Below are positions 21,341 through 33,625 of a DNA stretch of 64,000 nucleotides, in pieces. The notes below the pieces were generated by a model. That model ran no database searches. It was not told the DNA's origin and saw only the letters and a list, made by a program, of their open reading frames with translations. The stretch is from Epiperipatus broadwayi. Its lineage: Eukaryota > Onychophora > Udeonychophora > Euonychophora > Peripatidae. The stretch covers positions 4,379,649 through 4,443,648 of the forward strand of contig JAQFVV010000049.1 of the NCBI GenBank assembly GCA_028023455.1. The letters are read 5' to 3'. Numbering within the stretch: the first letter of the stretch is position 1; each line of letters opens with the position of its first letter. A program made the position numbers and the translations under genes.

Positions 21341-24300
21341 ATTAGCAGCCATTGCACATTTTGTTTTTACATTTTGAATTAGTAGCCATCGCTGAGTATT
21401 TTTAATTTTTTAACTTTCATTTATTCCATTTTAACATGCACACATTTTGCTATGTTTACAATTGCACACATATATTTTACTGTTCTTATACTTAACATTA
21501 ATTCATCATTTATGCACATGTATATTTTATTCTAATAAATTCAATATTAGTTTTAAGATTACTTTTCTTTTTTTTTTAACTCAAAAGAGATATTTTTTAC
21601 TTATTTGAAAATCAACTTCTTTTAATTTTCCCTGTAATTATGAATTGTTTTTTAGCAAAAAACTTTTTAAACTTCTTTTATAAACTTTTAACTTGACATT
21701 TCTAAAGCAAACCCCCTCCCCCTCTTCTAATTAATTAATTGTAACTTTTATTTCAACTACTAATAATAGAAAAAAAAAAACTCTTTGACTTTTAACTTTA
21801 CGTTTTGAAAACAAACTGCAATAAAAAAAACTCTTCAAACTTTTACGTACTATTTTCTTTTAATGAACTTTATTTTATTTTAATAATTTTTAGACAAAAT
21901 TAGATATATGTACCAATACGATCTTGGTCCAATATATATATCCTCATCTCTCATAGATACTAATTGTATCATAATGATGTACTTATAATTTCCACAATAT
22001 GCTATTTTGTAATGTAAGAACAAATACTTTAACACACTGGTTTTGAGACACAATTAGTATCATGAGGAAGTTAATATGACACTAGTGGCTTAATATAGGC
22101 ATATATAGTTGCTGTTTTATTCTAAGTGCAAGATAGTTGGAGAAATGTTATTAGATGATAATTGTGAGAATCTAATAAATAATGCAAAGGTTATTATTAC
22201 AATTTTAACAATAGTTAATGGAATATTTATCATAAAATTGTACAAATACTTTATATTTGTTAAGTTAAATCATTATTTGTTTTAAGTATCTATTGTTCTA
22301 AATCTCATATATTATATTGTTAATAAATATTTTTTGTTATTATTAAAATACATTTCTGTTTTCATTGCCATGACTATTGCATTGATTAACAAGAAAGTCT
22401 AATAATAATAAAAGTTTTATTATTCATTGTTTTAAAAAGAGTATATTTTGATGGTCACATATTAGTACTTACTTGATTTACTTATCCATTTTATCTGAAT
22501 TGTAATAATACATATGCTTTATTAATTCTTATTTATTTTAAGTGTTTTTATAATGCTTTGGGTAACATAGAATCTGGCCTTTTACCTGCTGCATTATTTC
22601 ATCATCTGTATGCAAGTATCATATATTAGTTTATCATAAGATTATGGACTTACATATACTTATGTGCAGATAAAGTATTTTTTATACATGAAGAAAATTT
22701 AAAATGGTTTAAAGAATGTTTTGCATGATAATTATTGGTTCCATAAAAATTGATATACTCAGTTTTATATATTTGCTTTTTATATTTGATTGAAGCACAA
22801 GATATCAAAAATGAAGTAATAAAGATGATATAAATGTTTTATTTACAACATAAATAAATATTGCATATGAGAACTTTGGAATACTTAGTATAAATACCAT
22901 TTTATATTAAATGTAACATGAACCTGAGATATAAGTAAACCATTAAAACTTGACCCATTATTTAATGTTTTGATTTTTAAGCATATAACATTAACACTGA
23001 GAAAAGAAGTTTCAAACCCCAAAGTTGTAACTTAATAAGAGTATCCCATTAAAATAATTACTATCATTATTGTTGTTATTAATTACATTCATTAACTGAG
23101 ATTTACACTATAAAAGAACCTGAGAAATTTGTGAGTTGTGAAGTGTCATAGATAGAGATTTGTCCACAGTCAATTTCATGCTGTTCTTTCTACTCTGCAC
23201 CATTTATTTTCTGGGTACAATATGCATTGGGTGCAATTTGAAATTATAATTTGATCAGGTTATATATTTACCTGTTTAAGGAGGTTTATTCAAACTTCTT
23301 TCTATCAATAATTTCAATATCTGTGTATTCAAGTTGCAATCTTTAGTGTCTATATAAATATATGAAACCATTAACAGAGGTGGGATTCCACCTCTATTGC
23401 AAAAAAGAAGGTTGCCTTGACAACAGTTTGAAATTATTGATTGTTACCTATATCTGAATTGTTTAAGTGTTGACTAGTTTCTAAAGGTTATATATATATA
23501 ATATGCACTATTAAATATTGATTTAATTCAAACTTTTTGTTTTGTAAGAAAAAAATTTAATAAAGAATTTAAAAGATTTCAATATTTTTTAATTAGTAAA
23601 AATTAACGACAACTGTTAATCTCTTGCTAAAATATATGTCTAACATATCAATTAAAAATTTATACAGCTTTAAATTTTTATTTAAAAAAAAAATCACTAT
23701 AAAAGAAAACAGTACACGTATAATAAATGATAATTACGCTTTAACACATGTTTGATTCTAAAGCAATCATAAAGGTATTACATAAAAAATAAACCATTTT
23801 TGCTAACGGTTTAATTATTTATTAAATTAAGCTTTATTTTCTCTCCTATTAATTTGGACGAAAATTTTGTATTTGATTTTCCTCATTTAAAGCATGTCAC
23901 ACACAAATCTTAATAATTTACAGATATAATTTGTTTATGATGTAGTTTGAATATTCTTTATTTTAAGAAAAAAACTTTATTATTTGATAAATTAATTAGA
24001 AAAAAAATATGAAATAGAAAAAGTTGAAGGTTATATTTATTAGAAAGATCTTAAATAAACGTAAGCAGAAATATAACCTCTTGAAATAAACAAGTAACTA
24101 TGAATGTAATAAAATTAGATATTAAACTTCTAGACTAAGCTCTAAATATGTTTATCTGTATTTCATTATAAGTTGCTTCAAGAAAGTTTAATAACAATGA
24201 AGACTTCAAATTTTTGGTATTAACGTAGTCAAAGAATTTATAAAAGAGACTATAAGTGTCCGATTTCTACTATTATGCAAATAAATTACCTTGAGTTTAA

Positions 24301-25089
24301 GATCTTAATTTTTTCTTAGTTATCAAACTTCACTTAAATAATATAAAAGTCAAATAATGGCAGTTAGATTCAGATGTGTATTAGTTCTAATTTTGAATCC
24401 TAGTCCTCGATGAAGAAATAAAAAAGATATAGTAATATACTACTTGATGTACATTGATTACATATATGGTGGATGGCTCAATAAAATGATTAAGAAAACT
24501 TGTCCCAAGCAACAGAAACAGTGGCTGACTTGTATTCCTATAACTGGGTCTAGTCCAAATAATCAAAATTATATAATAAACATGCCTCAGAATATATATA
24601 TATATATTTCTCAGATTATGAGATTTCTAAAAGTAATCCCAATATATATTTGAAGCTTCGTATAGAAATGCAAGTTATTAATGAACTTAAAGATTGATAT
24701 AAACCTACATGCGACAATAAATTATAAACATATATATATAAATAATGTAAAAAATTAAAAGCCTGAAGTAACTTCATTGCCTTCTTTACTATTGCTACTT
24801 TTTTTGTTTACAATGAATTTGTAATTTATGTCTTACAAAAATTTTGTAGACATAATATTGCTTTCAGAATTATATATCAGCTGTATGTGAAAGTGTTTAA
24901 TAATAGTCAAAAGATGACTCTCATTTCCAATTACTAATAAAAGACAAAGGCTCAATACTAAGACATGAATTTCGCAGAAGTTGCCTGATATTTAGTCATC
25001 ATTTGAAAAAAGGCAGTTACAGTGAAAGAAATTGTCTCTAAAGAAAACCTATAGTTCTTATCAGTTTCTGTTATATATAAAGCTGAAAA
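21341..25089. other. No gene seen
   Basis: Long AT-rich stretch with A/T homopolymers and short (TA)n runs (for example 23491-23502 and 24594-24606). The 69-codon frame at 24444-24653 spans a microsatellite and has no domain. Confidence 0.45.
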
Positions 25090-25445
25090 AATAAGCTCTT
25101 AACAAGCTTTGAGAATATCCTCAATCCCAGACTGGTTTCTGATTCTGGCATCATCAGTGAGGTGCCAGGATATTCGGCATTAGATTAAAAATACTAGGAC
25201 AAGCCCAGCACTTTATCTAATGTATAACTATTGAGTAGAAAATCTGAAATTGTCAGACATTCATATGTCTTCCAATCCAGCTATCTAACTCAAATAGCCA
25301 TATCGGACTGAACTAAGTTCAGATACATCATATATTAATAGCTTTAGTAATATAAAATTGCCAAAGCCTTAATAGCAAAAAATAAAATGATGGAAAAAAT
25401 CAAGTCAGATGTCACATGACCTAATTTAATAAAGCTTGATTTTTT
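25090..25445 (+). repeat. Dispersed ~400-bp repeat family, copy 1 (diverged)
   Basis: Shares, in order, CCCAGACTGGTTTC, ATCAGTGAGGTGCC, ACTATTGAGTAGAAAATCTG, TCCAGCTATCTAACT and AATTGCCAAAGCCTTAA with the copies near 33.3 and 56.5-57.5 kb. It ends in the conserved stem AAGTCAGATGTCACATGACCT. No coding capacity. Confidence 0.8.
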
Positions 25446-26299
25446 ATCATTTTATCAGTTTCTGTCAACTTTATAATTAAATATGTATTACATACAATGA
25501 TTAATCATTGATTTTTTCTTACTGTATATGCATTATATAACTGTAAGTATCATATGTTACACAATTTAATAATAATGTTTATTTATAATATGTGCACTGA
25601 TAGTGATTATAATGAAATACAAAAAATATAATGCCTAAATAAATTTAAATTCATAAATTATAAATATTCTTACCTACAACGATAGACTGATAATCTCTAC
25701 AGCTTCGAGTCTATAAATTTTGTCTTCATTTCTGCCAATTTTATTGTTAAACAATTTTTTGAATTTTTAAGCAATAAGCTCTTTTTAGTAAATTTTTTGT
25801 TATTTGACTAAATTTTTCTTCTTAGTTTTTGGTCTTGCTTTCTTATATAGCTGGATTTTCAATTTTTATTTCTTTTATTTTTTTTTTTTAATGATGTTAC
25901 CATTGGTTGTTGATTTTCATTGTTTGTTTTAACATTTTTTCTGTTTCTTTTATCATTTCATCTGTGCTTTCATTATCTTCTTGTAATAAATTTCTTCATA
26001 TTTTCTTTTATCATTTATTAATTTTTTTTATTTTCTTTGAACAATTCCACCATATGCTGATTTGCTTCTTTAATCTCTTGTCATTTTATGTTAACTTTAT
26101 AATCATATTGATGTCAATCTTTGTTATAACATGTTGAACTATTTCCATTATCTATCAGGAAATGTTCAATATTTAGAAAATTTTAAACTTTATTTAAACT
26201 TTTCAAATACAAATAACTTGTTAATAATAACACACAAATAAACAATGCAGTTTAGTAATTACACACTCTTCTTCATATGTTGCTGTTCTGATCAATGAC
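25446..26299. other. No gene seen
   Basis: AT-rich. The 76-codon frame at 25907-26137 is Phe/Ile/Leu/Ser-rich with no domain and looks like chance. Confidence 0.4.
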
Positions 26300-26387
26300 A
26301 GTATTCACATAGGAGTTAAACTGACACCTTTAGATTCTTGAATATCAATTTTAAGGCAAACACCGTAACCAACTGAACTATTGCCAA
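26300..26387 (-). mobile_element. tRNA-like SINE head (degenerate)
   Basis: The minus strand reads TTGGCAATAGTTCAGTTGGTTACGG, an A-box-like start (TAGTTCAGTTGG). After about 45 bp it reads GGTGTCAGTTTAACTCCT, a B-box-like element at 26328-26311. The spacing and order fit a pol III promoter derived from a tRNA. No tail or target duplication was identified, so it may be a truncated SINE. Confidence 0.5.
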
Positions 26388-27113
26388 CATTTTAAATACA
26401 TAAATATTTTGTATGTTTATTATAATGAGGCCTTAAAAATTAAGACATTCATAAAATTATTTGTATTTTAGGAGGTTTTCTAATATATTTTTTTTAAAAT
26501 TTAAGTCAGAAAGTGAATCATTTTGTAAAAGAGGAGTAATATTGAGGTATGAGTTTTAGGAAAGCATGTTTCTTGTTCTCCATTATATATAAAAAAAATT
26601 GGATAAAAAGGTTTGGAGAGTGGTAGAAAAATCATAAATTTAAAATATAGAGTATAAGAAAATATGGTTTGCATGTGTATATCACAATGTACTTATGATA
26701 GTCAGAAAGGAAATAGGACTGTTTTGATAGTGTGTATAGAATGTGATAAGGTTTTCATAATAAGACTAGAAAGGTTATAAAAAATGTATGATTAGGTAGA
26801 TCATATATAAATATGATAAAAGAGGTGAAATCATAGTGTTTAAGCATAGGTAGTTTAAAGAAAATGTCAGGAAAAATTGAGAAAAATGTAAATAAAGATG
26901 ATAGAATGGAGTATATATTTAATAGAGTGACAAGAAATATAGATGACAAAATATGTAGTGTAATGACTATAGTTAGCTAAAGAATAAAGAAAATATGGAA
27001 AAAAATAAAGAATGTAGAAGTAAAATTAAAAGCATTAGATGTAAAGTGTGAGCAGATTAAGGAATTAATGAATAGAAATGATAAAGAAGAAATAGATAAG
27101 GAAGTTTGGGAGG

Positions 27114-27630
27114 TTGAATAAAATGTTAAAGATGATAGGAAAAGTAAACTGTGAGGCAAATTTGATAGAGGACTTAATAATTAAAGGATATGGAGGTGTA
27201 ATTGCAAGAAAAAACAAAAATAGATATATAAGAGTATGCTTGCCTGGAGTTAGAATTAGAAATGTTAGAGATAAGACACATAAACAGGGGAATAGAGATG
27301 TTTGTGTTATGGTTGGGGCAAATAATTTGTCAGAACCACCAGAGAGAGTAATAAATGAATACAAATAATTGATTAGTAGTTTGAATAAGATTAAAGAAAG
27401 AGTAGAAATAGTGGAATGACTAACAAGATTTGACAATAGTTATATGTTAGATAAGGTCATGTTCTACAAACGAGAGATTGGACAATTATGCTATAGAAAT
27501 AATGTTATAATTGTGAATATGTGAAAATTTTTTATTAGTAAGAGGGAGTTATACAGTAAAGATGGATTGCAATTAACAAAATAAGAAAGTGAAGCAATAG
27601 GGGGTGACATTTCAGAAAACTTATAAAGGA
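27114..27630 (+). pseudogene. SGNH-hydrolase-like ORF1 region of the LINE, broken
   Basis: The frame at 27114-27368 contains the blocks DLIIKGYGG, VCLPGVRIRNV and VMVGANNL, corresponding to the catalytic GDS block, the substrate-binding Gly block and the G-x-N-D block of SGNH esterase-type domains. After a TAA at 27366 the same protein style continues to about 27630 with YKREIGQLCYRNNV and YSKDGLQLTK. The catalytic Ser block has become Glu-Asp-Leu, and the final D-x-x-H now reads D-G-L-Q, so both catalytic positions are lost. Esterase-type ORF1 proteins occur in CR1-like LINEs. Confidence 0.65.
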
Positions 27631-27849
27631 AGATAGTGTTTTAAATTATAGTATTAACAAAAAGAAGATTAAGGATGGATGGAATATAAGAAGTAAACAA
27701 AGGGTAACTTATCAAGATGTAAAAAAAATGTGGAGAAGGAATCAGTCAGTAAAACTAATGATAAACAACCTAACTACAAATATAATATATAAGAAAAAGA
27801 CAAAAAAATTATAGATGGCTACAAATAATTGAATAAATTGTACAAATTT

Positions 27850-28660
27850 GATATTTGAATATGCAAGGTGGTAGGATACACAAAAGTGGTTAGAATTAAA
27901 CATAGCAGTTAAAATGAAGGGCTTGAGGTATTAGCAGCAGTGGAAACACATCTAAGAGAAGAAGAACTAATACTGAAAAATTTGGTATGGCAGGGTATAA
28001 ATAGAAAAGAAAAAAGTGTTGATATAGTAGTCATGCCAAAATATATTTAAATGCTGTAGAGTGCCAAGAACATTTTTGATTTGAGATAAAGTTAGAAAGA
28101 CAAGAATTGATGGTGGCTATAGTGTATATGGTCACTGGAGATTGTCAAACTATAATGGAGTGAAACAATAGCATATATGAATGTTATTTAAGGATTTAAA
28201 GGGTTTCAAAAAAGGGGTAAACAAACTATGATTATAGGGAATATGAATGGACAGATTGAAGAAATTGATGACTTGGATAACAAGAATGGGCATCTTTTGA
28301 AAATTTTTGTTAGAGAGTGAATTTGAACTTTGGAAATTTATCATATATTTATGAAAGGCAATACACATGGTCTAGAAATAATATATTTCACATAATAGAT
28401 TATGTAATAGTAGATAAAGAGAAAATGAATGAAGTACAGAAAATTAAAGTTTTTGATAGTGAAGAGAGAGTATATAATAGTGATCATAATTTTATTATAA
28501 TAAAAATGATTAATAATGTGATAGAAAATAATAATAAAAGTAGAAAGGATAGTGAAAGATGTGGATGGAGAATAAATGATAAGAAGAAGTTAGAAGAATA
28601 TAAAATAAAAATAGAAGTTATGGAAAAGTTTGTTGTGAATAAATACAAGAATTAGTGTGA
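27850..28660 (+). pseudogene. LINE apurinic-type endonuclease, broken
   Basis: Traces include an AAVETHL block (about 27935), IIGNMNGQIEEID (about 28230; active enzymes have G-D-x-N-x-x-x-G), a TWSRNNIFHIIDYVIVDK segment (28368-28420) and NSDHNFI (28477-28497), the S-D-H catalytic end. The Asp of the GD-x-N block is Asn here. The 112-codon frame 28317-28655 covers the last two blocks. Stops and frameshifts separate the others. Confidence 0.7.
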
Positions 28661-29279
28661 AGTAGAAAATATGGCAAATAGGGTTTTAGGTGAGAATATT
28701 CAGAAGAATAAAAGTAATAGAAAAGTGAGGATTACTAAAAGGTAAAAAAGAGGGGAAAAGCATGCAGAGAATATAAATGTGCTATTAAGAACAAAGAAAG
28801 TGAAAAGATGTTAATATTAAATAGAAAAATCATTTAAATAAAAAAGAGTTAGTTAAAAGAGATAATTATATGGAGAGAATGAAATTAAATAGTAAATTAT
28901 TGGAAGATATTAAAAGTGAAAGACATCGAAATAAAAAAAATTGCAATATATAGAAGGAATGTAGAGGAGGTAGAATTGGTTATTTCTAAATGATGAGAAC
29001 AATGTGTGCAGTTCTAGTTAAGATTGAGGCAATCTTAAATAAGTATATAATGGATATAGAAAAGATGTTAGTTGTGAAGACAGAATGATAACAGTCATAA
29101 AAGCACATAGTAATAGAAATATTAGTTTTACAAAAAAATTAATTGAATGAGACAAGGAAGAAGTTGAAAAATGGGAAGGAAAACAGTTTAGCTGGATGGG
29201 CATCAGAGATGGGAATAAATTTGGCAAATGAGGTAAAATTAAATCTATTATAATGCTTTAATAAGATGACTCAACAGAA

Positions 29280-30895
29280 TTTCCAGATAGCTGGAATAAT
29301 ACAAGATTGAGGCTATTATTTAAAGGAAAAAGTGAAGTCCATAGAAAAATAAACAATTATAGACTGATAGTAGTAACATCAGTGTTGTATAAAGTTATGG
29401 CATATATGGTGGCTGGAAAAGTGGCAAAATGGATGGAAGAAAATAATATATTGGGAGAAGTGTATGAATGTTTTAGAATAAATACACATATAGGGGATAG
29501 CTTATTTATAATCACACAACTTTTAAAAATGAGTAGGAATATAGGTTGACAATTATATATAGTCTTTATAGGTATACAGAGTGAATAGAAATAGATTATG
29601 AGTTAATTGGGGCTTTAGTGGATCTTAATATGAGATTGTATGAAAATAATTATTTTACATATCAATTAGAAAATATAGAATCAGAGTTACAAATGAAGTG
29701 AGACTCAGGCAACATTATCAGGGCTTTTATTTTCTGATATTTTCTTATGAACAGAAATACAGTTAAGTGTGGTGAATAAGTACAACTATTTGGGAATTGT
29801 CTTAAGTAATTAGAGGGATTGCCTGGAGAAATGGGGAAAAATTGTTAAATATAACAAAGGAAAGAAAGAGACTAATCAAAGAAATTAACAGTGTTTTCAT
29901 ATAATAAATATAATGTAACAAGAATTGTAGGAAAGGAATTGGCAGTAACAGGATTGACCTGTGGTAATGATGTGATATGTGTCTAATAAAGGGATGTTAG
30001 ATTACTTAGAAAAAGTATTAAGAGAAGTAGGAAGACATGCTTTAGATGCAGGTATATGGATGGCAAATGAAGCAATCAAGGAGAAATGGAATGATCAAGC
30101 TTTTATATGAGAAATCCAAAAAATAAAATAAAAATGTTTTGTAGAATACAATTTATGAATACTAAGAGAATAATCTAAAATAGTATTTAATTGCTTTATG
30201 AATAAAGGACAGACAACAAGATGGATGAGAAAGGTAATACAGTATGCAGAAGATTTGGATAAAGATTTTATATCAGTATACTTGTACAAAAGATGGGATA
30301 ATTGTGTTAGAAGGATTGTTGAATGTTATGGAGGCAAAGACTGAAATATAAGAATAGATGTATTAATAAAAATAGAGAGCTGGAGAGATGGAGAATTGGT
30401 ATAGAGAGTAAATGGGGCTTAAATATATAGAGAAATATACAGCATATTAAATGTGAGTTAATTTTTGATAATAGCAGGGAAAGTAGTTTATTATAAGGTT
30501 TGAACAGGATTGCTTGCAACCAGAGGATATACACATAAATGGAGAAATGTGGCTGATTTAGTCTGTCTGGTTATGTAAAGAAGGCATCAAAAATATTAGA
30601 CATTTCTAATAGAATGTAAGTGCTTACAAACAGAAAGAATACAAATAATGAAGTTATGGGAGAATAAATATAGACCAAATGATTATACAGAAAGTGGGTT
30701 ATTGGTGTTCATGCTGGAGTTGAAAAAACATAAAGGGAATCTAGATAGAAAGTCCATGATACTGTACAAAAATGATGTGGAAATGACATAGAGTAGAATA
30801 GAGAAAAATATAGTAATGAAAAAGGAAGGTAAGGTGGCTAACAGGTTTTTCTTGGATATATTGGTTGATAGACTCCTAACTTTGATAAAGGAGTA
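29280..30895 (+). pseudogene. LINE reverse transcriptase and C-terminal region, broken
   Basis: The frame at 29307-29549 contains NNYRLIVVTSVLYKVMAYMV and ILGEVYECFR, typical RT fingers and palm-entry blocks of LINEs. The catalytic FADD box is not readable, and about 29560-29740 appears shortened. Downstream pieces include KYNYLGIVLSN (about 29780), VLREVGRHALDAG (30017-30055) and, near 30600-30670, a Cys-x-n-Cys stretch ending in FLIECKCLQTERIQIMK, which resembles the Cys-rich tail of this LINE type. Confidence 0.75.
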
Positions 30896-31439
30896 GCTAT
30901 ATCACATCACATAACATGCAATCATCTAAATATTTCGAACATCACAAGTTTAATCTTTTATAATCCAAATTACTATCATACTTTATTAATTATCTCCCAG
31001 TTATGCTTTGAAACAGACACTCTGATACTCTGTGTCAAAATTAACTCAGTAGATTAATAAACAAATTTATTTTAACCTCATTTTGGCTGTACTTATTACT
31101 TATTTCTCTTTTCTATAATTATAAAATAAAAAATCTTAGATAAATTCTAAAAAATAGAAAAAAGAAAAAAGTCAATAAGAATATGGGCTCACAAAAAACC
31201 TTATAACAAGTCGGTAATATGACTTATGAAAATTATCATTTATTAAATCAAATTGGAACAACTTTAAATAAAACAGAAATATACAGTATATGAAAAAACT
31301 AATTTTTAAAAATTCTTAGATAAATTTATATATATATAGTAAATTTTATTATATAACCATAAATGGCATGTGTCTTCCGCATGAATGCAAATCTGAAGTT
31401 TGTATTAACTTAAAAGTTATATTACTTGGGGGGGGGGGG
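30896..31439. other. No gene; ends in a 12-G run
   Basis: AT-rich spacer. A 12-base G homopolymer at 31428-31439, exceptional in this AT-rich window, directly abuts the truncated 5' end of the next LINE fragment. Confidence 0.6.
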
Positions 31440-31858
31440 ACGAACAAGATAGATGAGTATAATGACTTGGACACTTAATAGAAAAGCAATACAGAGACTT
31501 CAGACCACTCAAAAAAGTATGGAGAGATGCATGTTGGGAGTAACGAGAAGAGATCGAAAACGCAATATATGGGTAAGAGAACAAACAGGTGTTACTGACC
31601 TCATTGAAAAAATTAAAAGACTGAAGTGGAGTTGGGATTGACATATTGCTAGAAGAGATGGATAACTGATATTTTAAACTGGATTCCAAAAGATTGTAAA
31701 AAACCCAGAAAGAGACCACATGTGAGATGGATGGATGAAATAAAAAAGTGTGCAGGGGTGATGTGGAGAAGAGAAGCTAAAGATCAGAGAAAATGGATTG
31801 AACTTGGAGAGACCATCCTGCAGTGGATTGATAATGGTTGATGATGATGATGATGATA
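31440..31858 (+). mobile_element. 5'-truncated RTE LINE fragment with (GAT)n tail
   Basis: The best-preserved copy of the RTE 3' end. The frame at 31453-31641 encodes AIQRLQTTQKSMERCMLGVT and continues through an RRDRKRNIWVREQTGVTDLI-like block. Later pieces in shifted frames match the CAGVMWRREAKD and terminal ILQWIDNG blocks. It ends in six GAT/TGA triplets (31839-31857), the typical RTE tail. Confidence 0.9.
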
Positions 31859-33139
31859 CCCAGTTAGTTATCCAATCTTTAGTCCTGCAATTGACAAGCT
31901 TGCTAATTGTTATTTCAAACAGAGAAGGAAAACTAATAAACTTTTACCACTATAATTCTCTGAGATGGGCTGATAAAAGCATTTGTGCTAAGGTGGGCCA
32001 TATAAGATTGTTTTATCTTTTATTTATATAGCAACTTCTATGCGTTATATAAATTAATTTACATATTAATATTTTAGCTCTTTGTTCTTTGTCATTGAAA
32101 AAATTAAAACTTTATGACTTTGATATTAACTAATTGATAATCATGATTTTGATTAATAACATAAAACCAACATCAAGTAATAAAATGAGTCACACTGTAG
32201 ACTTTCCATAAATAATTAATATTTTAGCAATTATATACACATTGCAAAACATAAAAGACAAACATGAATTTAAATAATTACTCTTCACAACTCTAAATAA
32301 AATTCGCTAATTGAAAATGTTACTGCTGTAAATATATGTAAAAAAAAAAAAAAAAATCAACAATGTTTTTTTAATAAACGCATGACTAATAAATTGATGA
32401 TTAATAATTTTGTACATATATATTTTTTATAAACTATCAGCTTTTATTTATTGCAGATAGTTTTTAATTTTACGTATTGGTAATATTTATGCAAATGACG
32501 GCACGGGTGTATGCAATTATTATAATTTTTCTACATTATAATTAACTCTCCCTCCTCAAAAACGTCTTTTGTATAAAGAATTTATGCATTTAAAATAATA
32601 CTGACTTATAAATAAACTATATATCTGTCGTCTGTGGTAGCAGATATATCTATGCTAGTAAAACTGATCTGGGAGATGTTAACAAATAATATAGAACATT
32701 AATAAATCCATAATTAGAGAGCCAATTAATTGTATCTAAACTGTAAAGTTCCAGGCCAAATATCGCGTCTAATATATTTATGATAACATTTGTAAAATAT
32801 AATGCTTTTTAAATTTATTTTAAAAACTATATAAACTTAAAAAGAAACGTATAAACATAAAACTAACAGAGAAATGAAGAGGAGACAAAAAAAATAAGAA
32901 TGCTCAATTGATATTAACTTCTATGCAAATGTTTTGTGGATAATTAAAAGAATTAAAATAATATTAAAGTTTATTACATTCTTTTTAAAAAATTAATCAA
33001 ATGGTTTATTGTTAAAGCGTTCTGCGATGATTTATGAACTTTATTTTCAAAGAATCTCTCTTTAAAAGTTATAAGCCTGAAACAAATTCGATATTGCATT
33101 AGGTTTTTTACTTTGTATTACAAAAGTATATAAAGAAAT
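31859..33139. other. No gene seen
   Basis: AT-rich. Includes A15 at 32341-32356. Nothing else supported. Confidence 0.45.
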
Positions 33140-33625
33140 ATATATATATAGTAATCGTAAATAAAATCAAGTCATATATCACGTGACTTAACTTGATAAG
33201 CCTATATGTTATAAAATAAAATAATAAACGTGCTAATAGCTCTAACCAAACTTTATCAATAAATGGAGCAAGAGAAAGCATTTAAAAATCTCTATCTAGA
33301 AACATTCTCATTCCCAAACCAGTTTCAAATTATTGGCTTTCCTCAGTGAGGCACTAGTGTATTTCAGACACTAGATCTAAAAATACCAACTCAAAGCCAG
33401 AACTTATTGAATATTTAATTATTAAGTAAAAAATCTGAAATTTTCAGACATCTATATATCTTCAAATCCAGCTATCTAACTTAAATAGCTATATGAGTTT
33501 GAAACTCTTCAGCCTCACCATATATTAATAGGCTTGGCAATATAACATTGCTTAAGAATTAAAAGCAAAAATGATAATCGTGAATAAAATAAAGTCATAT
33601 ATCACACGACTTGACTTAATAAGCC
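33140..33625 (+). repeat. Dispersed ~400-bp repeat family, copy 2 plus tail of a preceding copy
   Basis: The full copy runs from about 33233 (GCTAATAGCTCTAACC) to the conserved stem AAGTCATATATCACACGACTT and AATAAGCCTGTATTTTATAAAATAAA near 33625. Just before it, 33150-33230 is a second 3' end of the same family (AAGTCATATATCACGTGACTT...AATAAGCCTATATGTTATAAAATAAA), so two copies were once head-to-tail, one reduced to its last ~80 bp. Confidence 0.85.

Larger units (their letters stand above)
26530..30895 (+). mobile_element. LINE with SGNH-like domain, endonuclease and RT; decayed
   Basis: Plus-strand coding traces run for about 4.3 kb in a consistent order: a Cys-containing N-terminal region (about 26640-26760), an SGNH/GDSL-type hydrolase-like region (27114-27630), an apurinic-type endonuclease (about 27850-28510), a reverse transcriptase (about 29290-29780) and a Cys-rich C-terminal region (30540-30700) before the end near 30895. 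Base composition is strongly purine-biased on the plus strand throughout, unlike the flanks. Every domain has stops and frameshifts. The layout suits a two-ORF LINE of the CR1/L2/Jockey broad group. The exact clade is not determined. Confidence 0.75.

Noticed and set aside
27065-27436. 123-codon minus-strand frame
   Set aside because: Opposite strand of the SGNH-like LINE region, which has recognisable motifs on the plus strand.
31417-31719. 100-codon minus-strand frame
   Set aside because: Antisense of the RTE fragment, which reads convincingly on the plus strand.
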